DNA of 64,000 bases from NCBI RefSeq assembly GCF_943736995.1, contig NZ_CALSFT010000002.1:682001-746000 (forward strand). The letters run 5' to 3'. The translations under genes and the position numbers were made by a program. The stretch is from Sporosarcina sp. Marseille-Q4943. Lineage in GTDB: Bacteria > Bacillota > Bacilli > Bacillales_A > Planococcaceae. This document shows positions 9,809 through 18,422 of this stretch, piece by piece. Every line of letters starts with the position of its first letter. Within the stretch, counting starts at the first letter, position 1. A model generated the notes under the pieces. That model made no database searches. It saw only the letters and a program-made list of their open reading frames with translations, and was not told the origin of the DNA.

Positions 9809-10156
9809 ATGGCCGAAGTGAAAACGTTTTATCAAGAATATGAAGTTTTTAGCAAACGGACGCCGAGCTCGGCTTTCCAGCACCAATTCAGCTTACTGGC
9901 TCCAAACGAAGAAATGGCTCTCGTTTTGGCACAGGAAAATTTCATGCGCCGCGAACCGGTTGCTGATATTTGGATTGTGAATCGAAAGCACATTAGAAAG
10001 ATGGATGCAGAAGAGAAATTGACGCTTGGTAGACTTGACAATAAAGATTATCGTACAACGAAAGGCTACGGATACTTAAAGAAAAAGTGGCGTCACTATG
10101 AACAGGAAATCTTGGATGAAAAAGAAATCTTGTCATGGGGAGGTAAACGGAAATGA
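9809..10156 (+). CDS. paaB: Phenylacetyl-CoA epoxidase subunit PaaB
   Basis: 115 residues. A small subunit of the epoxidase, needed for assembly of the PaaABC complex and not itself a di-iron protein. The N-terminus (YQEYEVFSKRTPSSAFQHQF) and the DIWIVNRKHI segment match PaaB. RBS GAAAGGAG precedes the ATG. It overlaps paaC by 4 bases (ATGA). Confidence 0.93.
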   Translation: MAEVKTFYQEYEVFSKRTPSSAFQHQFSLLAPNEEMALVLAQENFMRREPVADIWIVNRKHIRKMDAEEKLTLGRLDNKDYRTTKGYGYLKKKWRHYEQEILDEKEILSWGGKRK

Positions 10157-10965
10157 GCGAAATCGAAAATGTACTGACCGCGGAACACAAAGAAGCAATC
10201 ATAAGCTTGTTATTCCAATTAGCGGATGATGATTTCTTGTATGCTTATCGGGGATCTGAGTGGCTCGGACTCGCTCCTCACATTGAGGAAGATGTCGCTT
10301 CTTCTTCAATTAGCCAAGACAGTATGGGGCATGCAGCTATGTACTACAAACTTCTTGAAGATTTAGGGGTGGGGAAGGCTGATGATCTGGCCCATACGCG
10401 ACCGGCAAATGAGAGAAGAAACAGCGTTTTAACAGAGCGAGTAAACGGGGAAGGCTATTATATGGAAACACCAAACTATGACTGGGCATATCAAGTTGTT
10501 AGAAGTTATTTTTACACGCAAGCAAAAAAAGTTAAAGTCGATTCGTTAGTCCAAAGCTCGTATAGACCAGTTGCTGAAGTCGCAGTGAAAGTGAAAATGG
10601 AGATTTATTATCACAGGCTGCATTGGGAAACTTGGTTTAAACAATTATTGAGTTCTACCGATGTCGCAAAACAGAAAATGAATGAAGCAATTACTCTCGT
10701 TATGAATGACTTTGGAGATGTATTCTCCTATGGAAATCAAAAACAAGCAATTGAAAAATATAAACTGATAGACAGTGAGGAAAAATTGAAAGAAAACTGG
10801 ATAGCTAGCATCAAACCAGTGTTTGCTGCTCTGCAAATGGATGTATTGACGATTCCGGAAAATCCTACGAATAACGGAAGGAATGGCGAACATACAGTAG
10901 ATTTGGACGAAGCATTGCAGACACTTTCAGAAGTTTACAAGTTAGATCCGGTGGCTTCCTGGTGA
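10153..10965 (+). CDS. paaC: Phenylacetyl-CoA epoxidase structural subunit PaaC
   Basis: 270 residues, ferritin-like, starting within the stop of paaB. PaaC pairs with PaaA as the non-catalytic partner. The segments ISQDSMGHAAMYY and KMEIYYHRLHWETW sit where PaaA has iron ligands, and the first lacks the DExxH glutamate, as expected for a structural subunit that has lost its metal site. Sequence is more diverged than paaA. Cytoplasmic. Confidence 0.9.
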   Translation: MSEIENVLTAEHKEAIISLLFQLADDDFLYAYRGSEWLGLAPHIEEDVASSSISQDSMGHAAMYYKLLEDLGVGKADDLAHTRPANERRNSVLTERVNGEGYYMETPNYDWAYQVVRSYFYTQAKKVKVDSLVQSSYRPVAEVAVKVKMEIYYHRLHWETWFKQLLSSTDVAKQKMNEAITLVMNDFGDVFSYGNQKQAIEKYKLIDSEEKLKENWIASIKPVFAALQMDVLTIPENPTNNGRNGEHTVDLDEALQTLSEVYKLDPVASW

Positions 10966-10991
10966 CTTGAAAAGAAAAGAGGTGAATGGGT

Positions 10992-11492
10992 ATGGCTACA
11001 ACTGAAAAAGTTTCCACTGAGCGAGTATTTGAAGTACTTATGGGCGTGAAAGACCCAGAAATTGATTCGGTGAGCATTATTGACCTTGGTATGGTTGAAG
11101 AAGTCACCACCTCGGGGAATAACGTAAAAGTTGTTCTACTTCCGACTTTCTTAGGATGCCCGGCATTAGAGATTATTAAAAAGAATACGATCGATGCCAT
11201 TAAAAAACTACCAGAAGTGGAAGAAGTCGAAGTCGAATTCGTCTTTCATCCGCCGTGGACGTCAGATCGTATTACAGAAGCAGGGCATGTCAATCTGCGG
11301 GCGTTTGGAATAGCTCCACCCCCCCGACATTTTGAAGAAGACGGCTCGTGGCATGTAGATTGTGCCTATTGTGGATCCACATATGTGACAATGGAAAACA
11401 TTTTCGGCCCGACTGCGTGCAGAAGCATTTTGTATTGTAAGAGCTGTAAAAATGTATTTGAGGCAATGAAACCTGTTTCAACACTAATGTAA
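10992..11492 (+). CDS. paaD: PaaD, Fe-S/metal insertion factor of the epoxidase
   Basis: 166 residues from ATG 10992; an ATG two codons earlier touches the AGAGGTGA ribosome site. The N-terminal two thirds is a MIP18/DUF59-like domain (DPEIDSVSIIDLGMVEEV, then LPTFLGCPALEIIK with the conserved cysteine, and VEFVFHPPWTSDRI). The C-terminus is a zinc-ribbon-like stretch with CAYCGS and YCKSCK. This arrangement is typical of PaaD, which is thought to help mature the epoxidase. No paaE follows it, unlike the Escherichia coli order. Confidence 0.92.
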   Translation: MATTEKVSTERVFEVLMGVKDPEIDSVSIIDLGMVEEVTTSGNNVKVVLLPTFLGCPALEIIKKNTIDAIKKLPEVEEVEVEFVFHPPWTSDRITEAGHVNLRAFGIAPPPRHFEEDGSWHVDCAYCGSTYVTMENIFGPTACRSILYCKSCKNVFEAMKPVSTLM

Positions 11493-11509
11493 AGTGAGGA
11501 GAATTGTAA

Positions 11510-11812
11510 ATGGCTAAATTAATCGCACTGTACAAACACCCTGAAAACAAAGAGGAATTTGATAATCATTACTTCAACGTTCATGCGCCGATTACAGCGA
11601 AAATTCCAGGACTTCGTGAAATGAAAGTGACAAAATTCACAGGATCTCCAATGGGAGGAGAGGGCAAATACTATCTCATGTGTGAGATGTATTATGACAG
11701 TTTGGAAGACTTGCAGCAGGGATTACGATCACCTGAAGGAAAAGCGTCGGGCAAGGACTTGATGGGGTTTGCAGGGAATCTTGTTACATTAATGATTGGT
11801 GAGGATGCATAA
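11510..11812 (+). CDS. EthD-family small protein
   Basis: 100 residues, dimeric alpha/beta-barrel (ferredoxin-like) type of the EthD family: MAKLIALYKHPENKEEFDNHY at the start, then HAPITAKIPGLREM and the late GFAGNLVTLMIG. RBS AGTGAGGAG. Function in phenylacetate breakdown is not established; relatives occur beside oxygenases and ring-degradation genes. It overlaps the next gene by one base. Its place inside the epoxidase operon suggests an accessory role, for example handling a reactive epoxide or oxepin product. That is inference. Confidence 0.8.
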   Translation: MAKLIALYKHPENKEEFDNHYFNVHAPITAKIPGLREMKVTKFTGSPMGGEGKYYLMCEMYYDSLEDLQQGLRSPEGKASGKDLMGFAGNLVTLMIGEDA

Positions 11813-12591
11813 TGACCGGTTTCGAATTTATCGAAACTTCCACTGAGGGAAACGGCGTAGCGGTCATATATCTGAATCGCCCTCGTCAGTTAAACTCATT
11901 GAATCGAAAAATGGTCAGTGAAATCGTTGCAGCAATGGAAGAATATGATCGTGATGAAACTGTTCGCGTCATCGTGCTTACTGGCCATGGCCGTGCTTTT
12001 TCAGCGGGAGCTGATATTGATGAAATGGCAAGTGACGACCCGATCAGCCTTGAACTATTGAATCAATTTGCGGATTGGGACCGTTTAGCTCTTATTAAAA
12101 AACCAATAATCGGTGCTGTAAAAGGGTTTGTTTTTGGCGGAGGGTTCGAGCTTGCTCTATGTTGTGACCTATTAATCGCAGCTAGCGGAACAGAGTTTTC
12201 ATTTCCGGAAGTAGGTCTGGGCGTCATGCCAGGTGCAGGAGGTACCCAGCGGTTGACGAAACTTGCAGGCCGTACGAAAGCGATTGAATGGCTATGGACC
12301 GGGGAGCGGATTTCTGCTGAAACGGCCCTTAAACATGGAGTCATAAACAAAATCGTTGCACCTGAACTACTAATGGAGGAAACGCTGAAGTTCGCTAATC
12401 GGCTCGCAAAACAACCTCCACTATCGTTGCGCCTCATCAAGGATTCGGTAAATAAAGCAGTGGATTATCCATTGTATGAAGGAATGCAATATGAACGGAA
12501 GAATTTTTATTTACTATTCGCTTCGCAGGATCAAAAAGAAGGCATGAACGCTTTCGTGGAAAAAAGGAAACCCGATTATCAGGGGAAGTAA
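11812..12591 (+). CDS. paaF: Enoyl-CoA hydratase (PaaF-like)
   Basis: 259 residues, crotonase fold. Both catalytic glutamates of true hydratases are in place: GGGFELALCCD and FPEVGLGVMPGAGGTQRL. The oxyanion motif FSAGADIDEM is also present. It probably hydrates 2,3-dehydroadipyl-CoA in the lower paa pathway. A second hydratase with both glutamates is at 17556, so which one is the pathway PaaF cannot be settled by sequence alone. It starts on the last base of the EthD gene. Confidence 0.85.
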   Translation: MTGFEFIETSTEGNGVAVIYLNRPRQLNSLNRKMVSEIVAAMEEYDRDETVRVIVLTGHGRAFSAGADIDEMASDDPISLELLNQFADWDRLALIKKPIIGAVKGFVFGGGFELALCCDLLIAASGTEFSFPEVGLGVMPGAGGTQRLTKLAGRTKAIEWLWTGERISAETALKHGVINKIVAPELLMEETLKFANRLAKQPPLSLRLIKDSVNKAVDYPLYEGMQYERKNFYLLFASQDQKEGMNAFVEKRKPDYQGK

Positions 12592-12603
12592 GGAGGTTGT
12601 TCA

Positions 12604-13377
12604 ATGTTTGAGACGATCCGCTATGAAGTTAAAGAAGGAATTGCATGGCTTTATTTACATCGCCCCGACAAATTGAATGCTTTTATCGCACAGATGAACC
12701 GAGAAGTGAAAGATGCAGTCAAATCCGCTTCCACTGATGATGAAGTTCGGTGCATTGTCATAACAGGCGAAGGAAGGGCATTTTGTTCCGGACAGGATTT
12801 ATCAGAGGTCGATGAGAACATGGATCATGGTCAAGTGTTACGAGACCATTACGGTCCGATGATTAAGCAACTTAGAGATTGTGAAAAACCGATTATTGCA
12901 GCTGTAAATGGAGTTGCTGCAGGAGCTGGTTTTAGCCTAGCACTTGCGTGTGACTTCAGACTTATTTCCGAACGCGCCAGTTTTGTAAACGCTTTCGTAC
13001 ATGTCGGTCTTATTCCGGACTCCGGTAATCTCTATTACCTGACAAAACTTGTAGGGCATGCCAAAGCAACGGAACTAGCCATGTTAGGAGAGAAAGTGCC
13101 AGCTGCTGAGGCAGTGGAAATGGGCCTTGCGAACCGATTGATTCCAGTAGATACATGGGAAGAAGATGTTACCGCATTCGCAGCACGACTTGCAGCTTTG
13201 CCAACGAAAGCAATTGGGTTGATCAAACGTTCCTTGAAGGCAACATCCACACTCTCTTTTGAAGACTATCTTGAACAAGAAGCCCAAGGACAGCGGATAG
13301 CGGGTCTAACAAAGGATCATCGTGAAGGCGTTAACGCATTTATGCAAAAAAGACAACCTGTCTACTCAGGACAATAG
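12604..13377 (+). CDS. paaG: 1,2-epoxyphenylacetyl-CoA isomerase
   Basis: 257 residues, crotonase fold. The first hydratase glutamate is replaced (GAGFSLALACDF), while an aspartate is present in VGLIPDSGNLYYL. This is the pattern of PaaG, which isomerises the ring epoxide to oxepin-CoA, and not of hydratases. RBS AAGGAGG. It sits between the hydratase and the aldehyde dehydrogenase. Confidence 0.9.
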   Translation: MFETIRYEVKEGIAWLYLHRPDKLNAFIAQMNREVKDAVKSASTDDEVRCIVITGEGRAFCSGQDLSEVDENMDHGQVLRDHYGPMIKQLRDCEKPIIAAVNGVAAGAGFSLALACDFRLISERASFVNAFVHVGLIPDSGNLYYLTKLVGHAKATELAMLGEKVPAAEAVEMGLANRLIPVDTWEEDVTAFAARLAALPTKAIGLIKRSLKATSTLSFEDYLEQEAQGQRIAGLTKDHREGVNAFMQKRQPVYSGQ

Positions 13378-13390
13378 GAGGAGTATTCCA

Positions 13391-14908
13391 ATGACAACAA
13401 TTCAAGAAGGAACAACAGAGCGAGAATCGATGAAACGTGACTACTACAAACTATTCATTAACGGTGAACAAGTCGATAGCAGCAGTGGGGAGCGCACAAA
13501 GATTTATAATCCGGCGACTGGTGAACTACTTGCTGAAGTAGCAAAAGCGACGAAAGAAGACGCTGAAAAAGCTGTTCGTGCTGCGAGGGATTCGTTTGAT
13601 AACGGGAAGTGGAAAATAACTCCTGCAGGACGTCGTGCACGCGTATTAAACAAAATAGCGGAAATTATGGGCTCACGCTTTAATGAGCTTGTGGAGCTAG
13701 AAATTCTAAATACCGGAAAATCACTTGCAGCTGCGAAAGGGCAGATTGCACAGGCAATTGAAGACTTTGAGTTTTATGCGGGCGCTATCGTTGGACACGG
13801 TGGATCGGTAAACAACGTACCTGGACAATTCCATAACTACACAGAAAAAGAACCACTTGGTGTGTGCGCGCAAATCATTCCGTGGAACTATCCACTTATG
13901 ATGGCTGCTTGGAAGATTGCGCCGGCTATTGCTGCAGGATGCTCGGTCGTTATTAAGCCCGCTTCACTAACACCGCTTACAGCTATTGTTCTGGGAGAAA
14001 TTTGTCATGAAGCAGGCGTACCAGCGGGTGTTGTTAACATTGTACCTGGATCTGGTTCCGAGATTGGTAACTACTTGGTGGAACATGAACTAGTGAATAA
14101 AGTTGCGTTTACAGGTTCTACACCAATTGGAAAAGACATTATGGCAAGAGCAGCAGGAACAGTCAAACGCGTAACACTTGAGCTAGGCGGGAAATCCCCA
14201 AGCCTTGTGTTTGAGGATGCAGATATTGATGCAGCTGTCGATGGTTCACTCTACGGTGCATTCAATAACACGGGTCAATCTTGTGATGCACGTTCACGTA
14301 TCTATATTCATGAAAATGTGTACGACGAGTTCGTTGAGAAGTTAATTGCAAAAACAGAAAAACTTGTACTTGGGAATCCATTTGATAAAGGAACACACGT
14401 AGGTGCGGTTATCGATCAAAACCAGTTGGACACAGTGAAAATGTATGTTCAGTCTGCAATCGATGAAGGTGCTGAAGTCCTCACGGGTGGTAAGGAATTG
14501 AAACCAGAAGGCTTCGAAAACGGATTTTGGTATGCCCCGACAATAATCGGAAACGTAACACAAGACATGAAAGTTGTTCGTGAAGAAATCTTTGGTCCTG
14601 TTGTCGTCGTTTCGAAGTTTAAAGACGAAAAAGAGGCAATCGCCTTAGCGAATGATACGGATTTCGGCCTAGCTTCTTCTATTTGGTCAACAAATACTGC
14701 AACTACAAAACGTGTTGCAAACCAAATTCAAGCGGGAATCGTTATGATCAATACACCGTTCTCGGCATTCCCAGGCACGCCATTTGGTGGCTATAAACAA
14801 TCCGGATTTGGCCGTGAGCTGTCAGCCGAATCGCTTGATCTGTACACGGAAACGAAAAGCATCATGTCGTACTTCGGCAGCCGTCCAGTAAATCCATTCG
14901 GGCTCTAG
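13391..14908 (+). CDS. Aldehyde dehydrogenase, probable PaaZ-like dehydrogenase without hydrolase domain
   Basis: 505 residues from ATG 13391 after AGGAGGAG. NAD-dependent aldehyde dehydrogenase: PWNYPLMMAAWKIAPA, ELGGKSP (general base Glu), and GQSCDARSRIY (catalytic Cys). By position it should oxidise 3-oxo-5,6-dehydrosuberyl-CoA semialdehyde after ring opening. E. coli PaaZ is a fusion of such a dehydrogenase with a MaoC-type oxepin-CoA hydrolase. Here the protein ends after the dehydrogenase, and no MaoC-type gene is in the window. Overall sequence is closer to betaine-aldehyde-type dehydrogenases than to PaaZ. The role is inferred from the operon. Confidence 0.85.
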   Translation: MTTIQEGTTERESMKRDYYKLFINGEQVDSSSGERTKIYNPATGELLAEVAKATKEDAEKAVRAARDSFDNGKWKITPAGRRARVLNKIAEIMGSRFNELVELEILNTGKSLAAAKGQIAQAIEDFEFYAGAIVGHGGSVNNVPGQFHNYTEKEPLGVCAQIIPWNYPLMMAAWKIAPAIAAGCSVVIKPASLTPLTAIVLGEICHEAGVPAGVVNIVPGSGSEIGNYLVEHELVNKVAFTGSTPIGKDIMARAAGTVKRVTLELGGKSPSLVFEDADIDAAVDGSLYGAFNNTGQSCDARSRIYIHENVYDEFVEKLIAKTEKLVLGNPFDKGTHVGAVIDQNQLDTVKMYVQSAIDEGAEVLTGGKELKPEGFENGFWYAPTIIGNVTQDMKVVREEIFGPVVVVSKFKDEKEAIALANDTDFGLASSIWSTNTATTKRVANQIQAGIVMINTPFSAFPGTPFGGYKQSGFGRELSAESLDLYTETKSIMSYFGSRPVNPFGL

Positions 14909-15030
14909 AAAAGCGGAAGGCGCCGTTAAGCCCCGACAGGCATAAGACGGTTTGCGCGGAGGCGTACTTCAGCCACCACAGCAAAACGGCTTATGACCCA
15001 AGGGGCTGGCGCCTGGAGTCTAGACACTAG
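14909..15030. repeat. Long imperfect hairpin repeat element
   Basis: Nested inverted segments: AGGCGCC/GGCGCCT (14918/15008), GCCCC/GGGGC, and CATAAG/CTTATG with flanking partial pairing. The segment is much more G+C-rich than the operon around it. Elements beginning AGCGGAAGGCGCC and ending GGCGCCTGGAG resemble dispersed intergenic repeats of Bacillales; that recognition is from memory and no second copy is in this window. It separates the aldehyde dehydrogenase from paaH. Confidence 0.65.
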
Positions 15031-15045
15031 ATAAGCAAAAAAATG

Positions 15046-15075
15046 ACGGACAGGGAAGTATGATCTCCTGTCCGT
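15046..15075 (+). terminator. Hairpin before paaH, possible attenuating terminator
   Basis: ACGGACAGG and CCTGTCCGT form a 9-bp perfect stem, followed by the weak T-rich ATTCTTTC. It may partly end the paaA operon transcript. Confidence 0.55.
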
Positions 15076-15105
15076 ATTCTTTCATCATAACAAGGGGGGA
15101 TACTG

Positions 15106-15978
15106 ATGATTAATCGTATAGTTGTGGTCGGTTCCGGCGTGATGGGTAGAGGGATTGCCTATGTCGGTGCCCTTGGTGGGTACTCAGTTACATTAGTCGA
15201 TATTAATGAAACTGCACTTCAAAATGCAAAGAATGAAATTGAAGTTATTTTTGAAAAAGGAATGAAGTATGGAAAAATCTCGGCGGACACAGCTGAGCAT
15301 GCACGCCAAAAACTAAACTACGATAATAGTCTAGCAAAAGTAGCAGGAAACGCTGATTTAATTATTGAAGCCGTACCTGAATTAGCATCCATTAAAAAAC
15401 AAGTGTTTGAAGAAATGGAAGAACACGCTTCGAAAGAGTGTTATTTTGCAACGAATACATCTACGATGAGTCCGACAGAAATTGCCTCATTTGGTAAACG
15501 TCCAGAAAAAACAATTGCTATGCACTTTTTTAATCCGGTACATAAAATGCCGCTTGTCGAAATTGTTCGGGGGTTGGAAACAAGTGATCAGACGGCAGAA
15601 ATAATTAAAGAAGTAGCCATGAATATGGGGAAAGAAACGGTCGTCATTAATGAATTTCCAGGGTTCGTTACAAGCCGGATTAGCGCACTTGTTGGCAACG
15701 AAGCATTTTACATGCTGCAAGAAGGGCTTGGAACACCAGAAGAAATTGATAAAGCGATTAAGCTTGGGTTGAATTATCCGATGGGCCCATTTGAACTCGT
15801 GGATTTGGTCGGACTGGATGCACGTCTGAATAACTTAAAATATTTACACGAAAAGCTTGGAGAGAAATATCGTCCTGCGCCTCTTTTGGAGCAATATGTA
15901 AAAGCGGGCCGCCTTGGTCGGAAAAGCGGTAAAGGAGTATACGATTATACACTTGGAAAAGAGTTGGTTCCCAAATGA
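15106..15978 (+). CDS. paaH: 3-hydroxyacyl-CoA dehydrogenase
   Basis: 290 residues; RBS AAGGGGGG. Rossmann motif VVGSGVMGRGIAYVGALGG at the N-terminus, NTSTMSPTEI and MHFFNPVHKMPLVEIV (catalytic His) in the middle, and a C-terminal helical domain with FELVDLVGLD. It oxidises 3-hydroxyadipyl-CoA to 3-oxoadipyl-CoA. The stop overlaps the thiolase start by 4 bases (ATGA), so the two are coupled. Confidence 0.93.
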   Translation: MINRIVVVGSGVMGRGIAYVGALGGYSVTLVDINETALQNAKNEIEVIFEKGMKYGKISADTAEHARQKLNYDNSLAKVAGNADLIIEAVPELASIKKQVFEEMEEHASKECYFATNTSTMSPTEIASFGKRPEKTIAMHFFNPVHKMPLVEIVRGLETSDQTAEIIKEVAMNMGKETVVINEFPGFVTSRISALVGNEAFYMLQEGLGTPEEIDKAIKLGLNYPMGPFELVDLVGLDARLNNLKYLHEKLGEKYRPAPLLEQYVKAGRLGRKSGKGVYDYTLGKELVPK

Positions 15979-17180
15979 GAGAAGTAGTCATAGTAGATGC
16001 TGTCCGTACACCAATTGGAAGATATAGTGGGGCGTTAAAAGACGTACGTCCAGATGATTTAGGAGCGGTCGTTATAAGAGCACTTGTCGAAAGGAATTCC
16101 GGCCTGCCCATAAAGAAAATCGAAGAAGTTGTCCTCGGAAATGCTAATCAGGCCGGGGAAGATAACCGAAATGTAGCTCGAATGTCCGGCTTATTAGCGG
16201 GTCTTCCTGTCGAAGTGGCGGGTACGACGATTAACCGTCTTTGTGGTTCGGGGCTTGACGCTGTTATGTACGCTGCAAGAGCAATCGCAGTTGGTGATGG
16301 CGATATTTACATTGCGGGCGGAACGGAAAGCATGACGCGTGCACCTCTTGTCATGGCAAAGCCTGATAAAGCATTTCCGCGTGGCAATATGGAATTACAA
16401 GATACAACAATCGGCTGGCGTTTTACGAATAATAAGCTGAAAGAAATGTATGGTGTAGATACGATGCCACAGACAGCTGAAAACGTCGCGCAACGGTATA
16501 CGATAACACGAGAAAGTCAGGATTTATTTGCTTATGAAAGCCAGCAACGTGCAAAAAAAGCAATAGAAGAAAATCGTTTTGCTGAAGAAATCGTCCCGGT
16601 TGTCTATAAAGACAGGAAAGGGAACGAAATCACTGTGGATCAGGATGAACATCCACGACCAGATACAACGCTTGAAAAGCTTGGTAAACTGAAGCCGATA
16701 TTTGAAGGTGGCACCGTTACTGCAGGCAACGCCTCGGGTGTCAATGACGGTGCGTCCGCTTTGCTTCTAATGAGTGCCGAGAAAGCGAAAGAACTGAATT
16801 TTACCCCCCTTGCGAAATATGTTGTTGGGGCAACAGCGGGACTCGAACCTGCTGTAATGGGACTTGGACCAATTTATGCCTCAAGAAAAGCAATTGAACG
16901 AGCAGGTCTATCTACAAAAGACATTGGACTTGTTGAATTGAATGAAGCTTTTGCTTCTCAGGCGCTTGAGTGTATACGCCAGTTGGAATTAGACGATAAA
17001 AAAGTAAACGTCAATGGTGGAGCAATCGCTTTTGGGCATCCTTTGGGGGCGAGCGGTGCCCGAATTCTAACAACCCTACTCTATGAAATGAAAAAACAGG
17101 ATGTTAAATATGGACTAGCAACAATGTGTATTGGGGTAGGTCAGGGTATTGCAGCAATAATTGAGAATGTAACGGAATAA
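15975..17180 (+). CDS. paaJ: 3-oxoadipyl-CoA/acetyl-CoA thiolase
   Basis: 401 residues. Thiolase catalytic residues are present: Cys in [15 protein letters not shown], His in [16 protein letters not shown], Cys in MCIGVGQG. It cleaves 3-oxoadipyl-CoA (and probably the dehydrosuberyl intermediate) to acetyl-CoA and succinyl-CoA units. Thiolases are hard to assign by sequence, but coupling to paaH supports PaaJ. A compound terminator follows. Confidence 0.9.
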   Translation: MREVVIVDAVRTPIGRYSGALKDVRPDDLGAVVIRALVERNSGLPIKKIEEVVLGNANQAGEDNRNVARMSGLLAGLPVEVAGTTINRLCGSGLDAVMYAARAIAVGDGDIYIAGGTESMTRAPLVMAKPDKAFPRGNMELQDTTIGWRFTNNKLKEMYGVDTMPQTAENVAQRYTITRESQDLFAYESQQRAKKAIEENRFAEEIVPVVYKDRKGNEITVDQDEHPRPDTTLEKLGKLKPIFEGGTVTAGNASGVNDGASALLLMSAEKAKELNFTPLAKYVVGATAGLEPAVMGLGPIYASRKAIERAGLSTKDIGLVELNEAFASQALECIRQLELDDKKVNVNGGAIAFGHPLGASGARILTTLLYEMKKQDVKYGLATMCIGVGQGIAAIIENVTE

Positions 17181-17192
17181 TTTGTTGAATAA

Positions 17193-17266
17193 AGCTGTCC
17201 TTCAAGGGTCGGTGGCATCTTGAAAAGCAAAGGATGAGCCACGGCCACGAGTTGGGCAGTTTTTTG
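17193..17266 (+). terminator. Terminator after paaJ
   Basis: Outer stem CTGTCC/GGGCAG, inner GGTGGC/GCCAC, then TTTTTT. Confidence 0.7.
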
Positions 17267-17282
17267 TTTCTATGGTGTTCAT

Positions 17283-17515
17283 CTATATTGTTGATCTCCG
17301 CTGCAGGCGGACGCTTTCCGCGGGCGGTCCGCGAGCCAATCGAACAGCGAAGGGTTCGATTTGCCGTATTTCTTCGGTCTTTGCAGAAATTAAGGCATCC
17401 TCCACAAACTCTGCTCCCAACGCTTCGCTTTTGCTCGCAAAAGCCGTTCTTCGTTACGGCTTTCGCAGGAGTCGCCGCCTTCCGCTACAATCAACGGAAA
17501 TTGCCGAAATCAACT
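17283..17515. repeat. Dispersed intergenic repeat element (MITE-like)
   Basis: A G+C-rich block with imperfect inverted ends (TTGAT...AGGCGGACG on the left, CGCCGCCTTCCGCT...ATCAA on the right). It strongly resembles a repeat I recall from many Bacillales genomes, with the phrases CTGCAGGCGGACGCTTTCCG and GCAGGAGTCGCCGCCTTCCG at its ends. Short open frames inside it have no family resemblance and are not genes. It lies between paaJ and the next hydratase. Confidence 0.65.
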
Positions 17516-17555
17516 ATCAAGTATAACAAATCCTATTCTGAAAGGAGATAAAAAA

Positions 17556-18332
17556 ATGACCACTGTTTTATATAAGAAAGAAAACAACATTGCATATGTA
17601 ACAATCAATCGTGAAGAAGCGTTGAATTGCTTTAATTACGAAACACTTCATCAGCTTCAGCAGGTGATCGATTCGATTTCGCTTGATCATGAGGTAAGAG
17701 CGGTCATTATAACAGGTGCAGGAGATAAAGCATTTAGTGCAGGTGCTGACCTAAAAGAACGGAAGACACTGAATGAAACAGAGGTTAGGAGAAATGTCAA
17801 AGCGATCAGAGATGCGTTCAACAGTATCGCAAGTCTTCCACAGCCGACAATCGCAGCAGTGAACGGCTATGCATTAGGCGGCGGTTTTGAACTGATGATT
17901 GCTTGTGACTTTTCAATTGCAGTAGAGGGTGCGGTAATGGGACTAACGGAGACGAGTTGGGCGATTATTCCAGGCGCGGGTGGGACGCAACGTCTTCCAA
18001 GACTCGTGGGGGAAATGAAAGCGAAAGAACTAATCTTCACAGCAAGAAAAATCACAGCTGAAGAAGGGCTTGAGCTCGGTATTGTTTTACAAGTTGTGAA
18101 AAAGGAAAATCTCCTATCCGCTTGTGAGAGACTCGCCTACGATATGATGAAAAATGGTCCGGTTGCTATTAAGCAAGCTAAATATGCAATTACACAAGGG
18201 ATGAACACCGATTTGCAGACGGGGCTTGCAATTGAATCGAAAGCGTATGAATTAATCATCCCAACCGAAGATCGAATGGAAGCTCTTCAAGCTTTCAGTG
18301 AAAAAAGAAGTCCGCAATTTATGGGTAAATAA
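17556..18332 (+). CDS. Enoyl-CoA hydratase/isomerase family protein
   Basis: 258 residues; RBS GAAAGGAGA. Crotonase fold with both hydratase glutamates (GGGFELMIACDF; LTETSWAIIPGAGGTQRL) and FSAGADLKER. It is the third crotonase of the cluster. It may be the real PaaF, or act on a different acyl-CoA; its sequence resembles methylglutaconyl-CoA hydratase/AU-binding proteins. It could be co-transcribed with paaX. Confidence 0.85.
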   Translation: MTTVLYKKENNIAYVTINREEALNCFNYETLHQLQQVIDSISLDHEVRAVIITGAGDKAFSAGADLKERKTLNETEVRRNVKAIRDAFNSIASLPQPTIAAVNGYALGGGFELMIACDFSIAVEGAVMGLTETSWAIIPGAGGTQRLPRLVGEMKAKELIFTARKITAEEGLELGIVLQVVKKENLLSACERLAYDMMKNGPVAIKQAKYAITQGMNTDLQTGLAIESKAYELIIPTEDRMEALQAFSEKRSPQFMGK

Positions 18333-18347
18333 TTTTCCTTTTAATTC

Positions 18348-18359
18348 TATATCGATATA
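18348..18359. promoter_or_regulatory. Perfect palindrome before paaX
   Basis: TATATCGATATA is a 12-bp perfect palindrome 64 bases upstream of the paaX start. Autoregulation is possible; the evidence is the palindrome only. Confidence 0.3.
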
Positions 18360-18422
18360 ATGGAAGGTAGGGAATATTATGATACATCTTTGAGAATCGA
18401 CATAGAAAGAGTGTGAGGTTAA

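Noticed and set aside
17234..17551. Short plus-strand reading frame of about 105 codons
   Set aside because: It lies within the terminator and dispersed repeat between paaJ and the hydratase and resembles no protein family.
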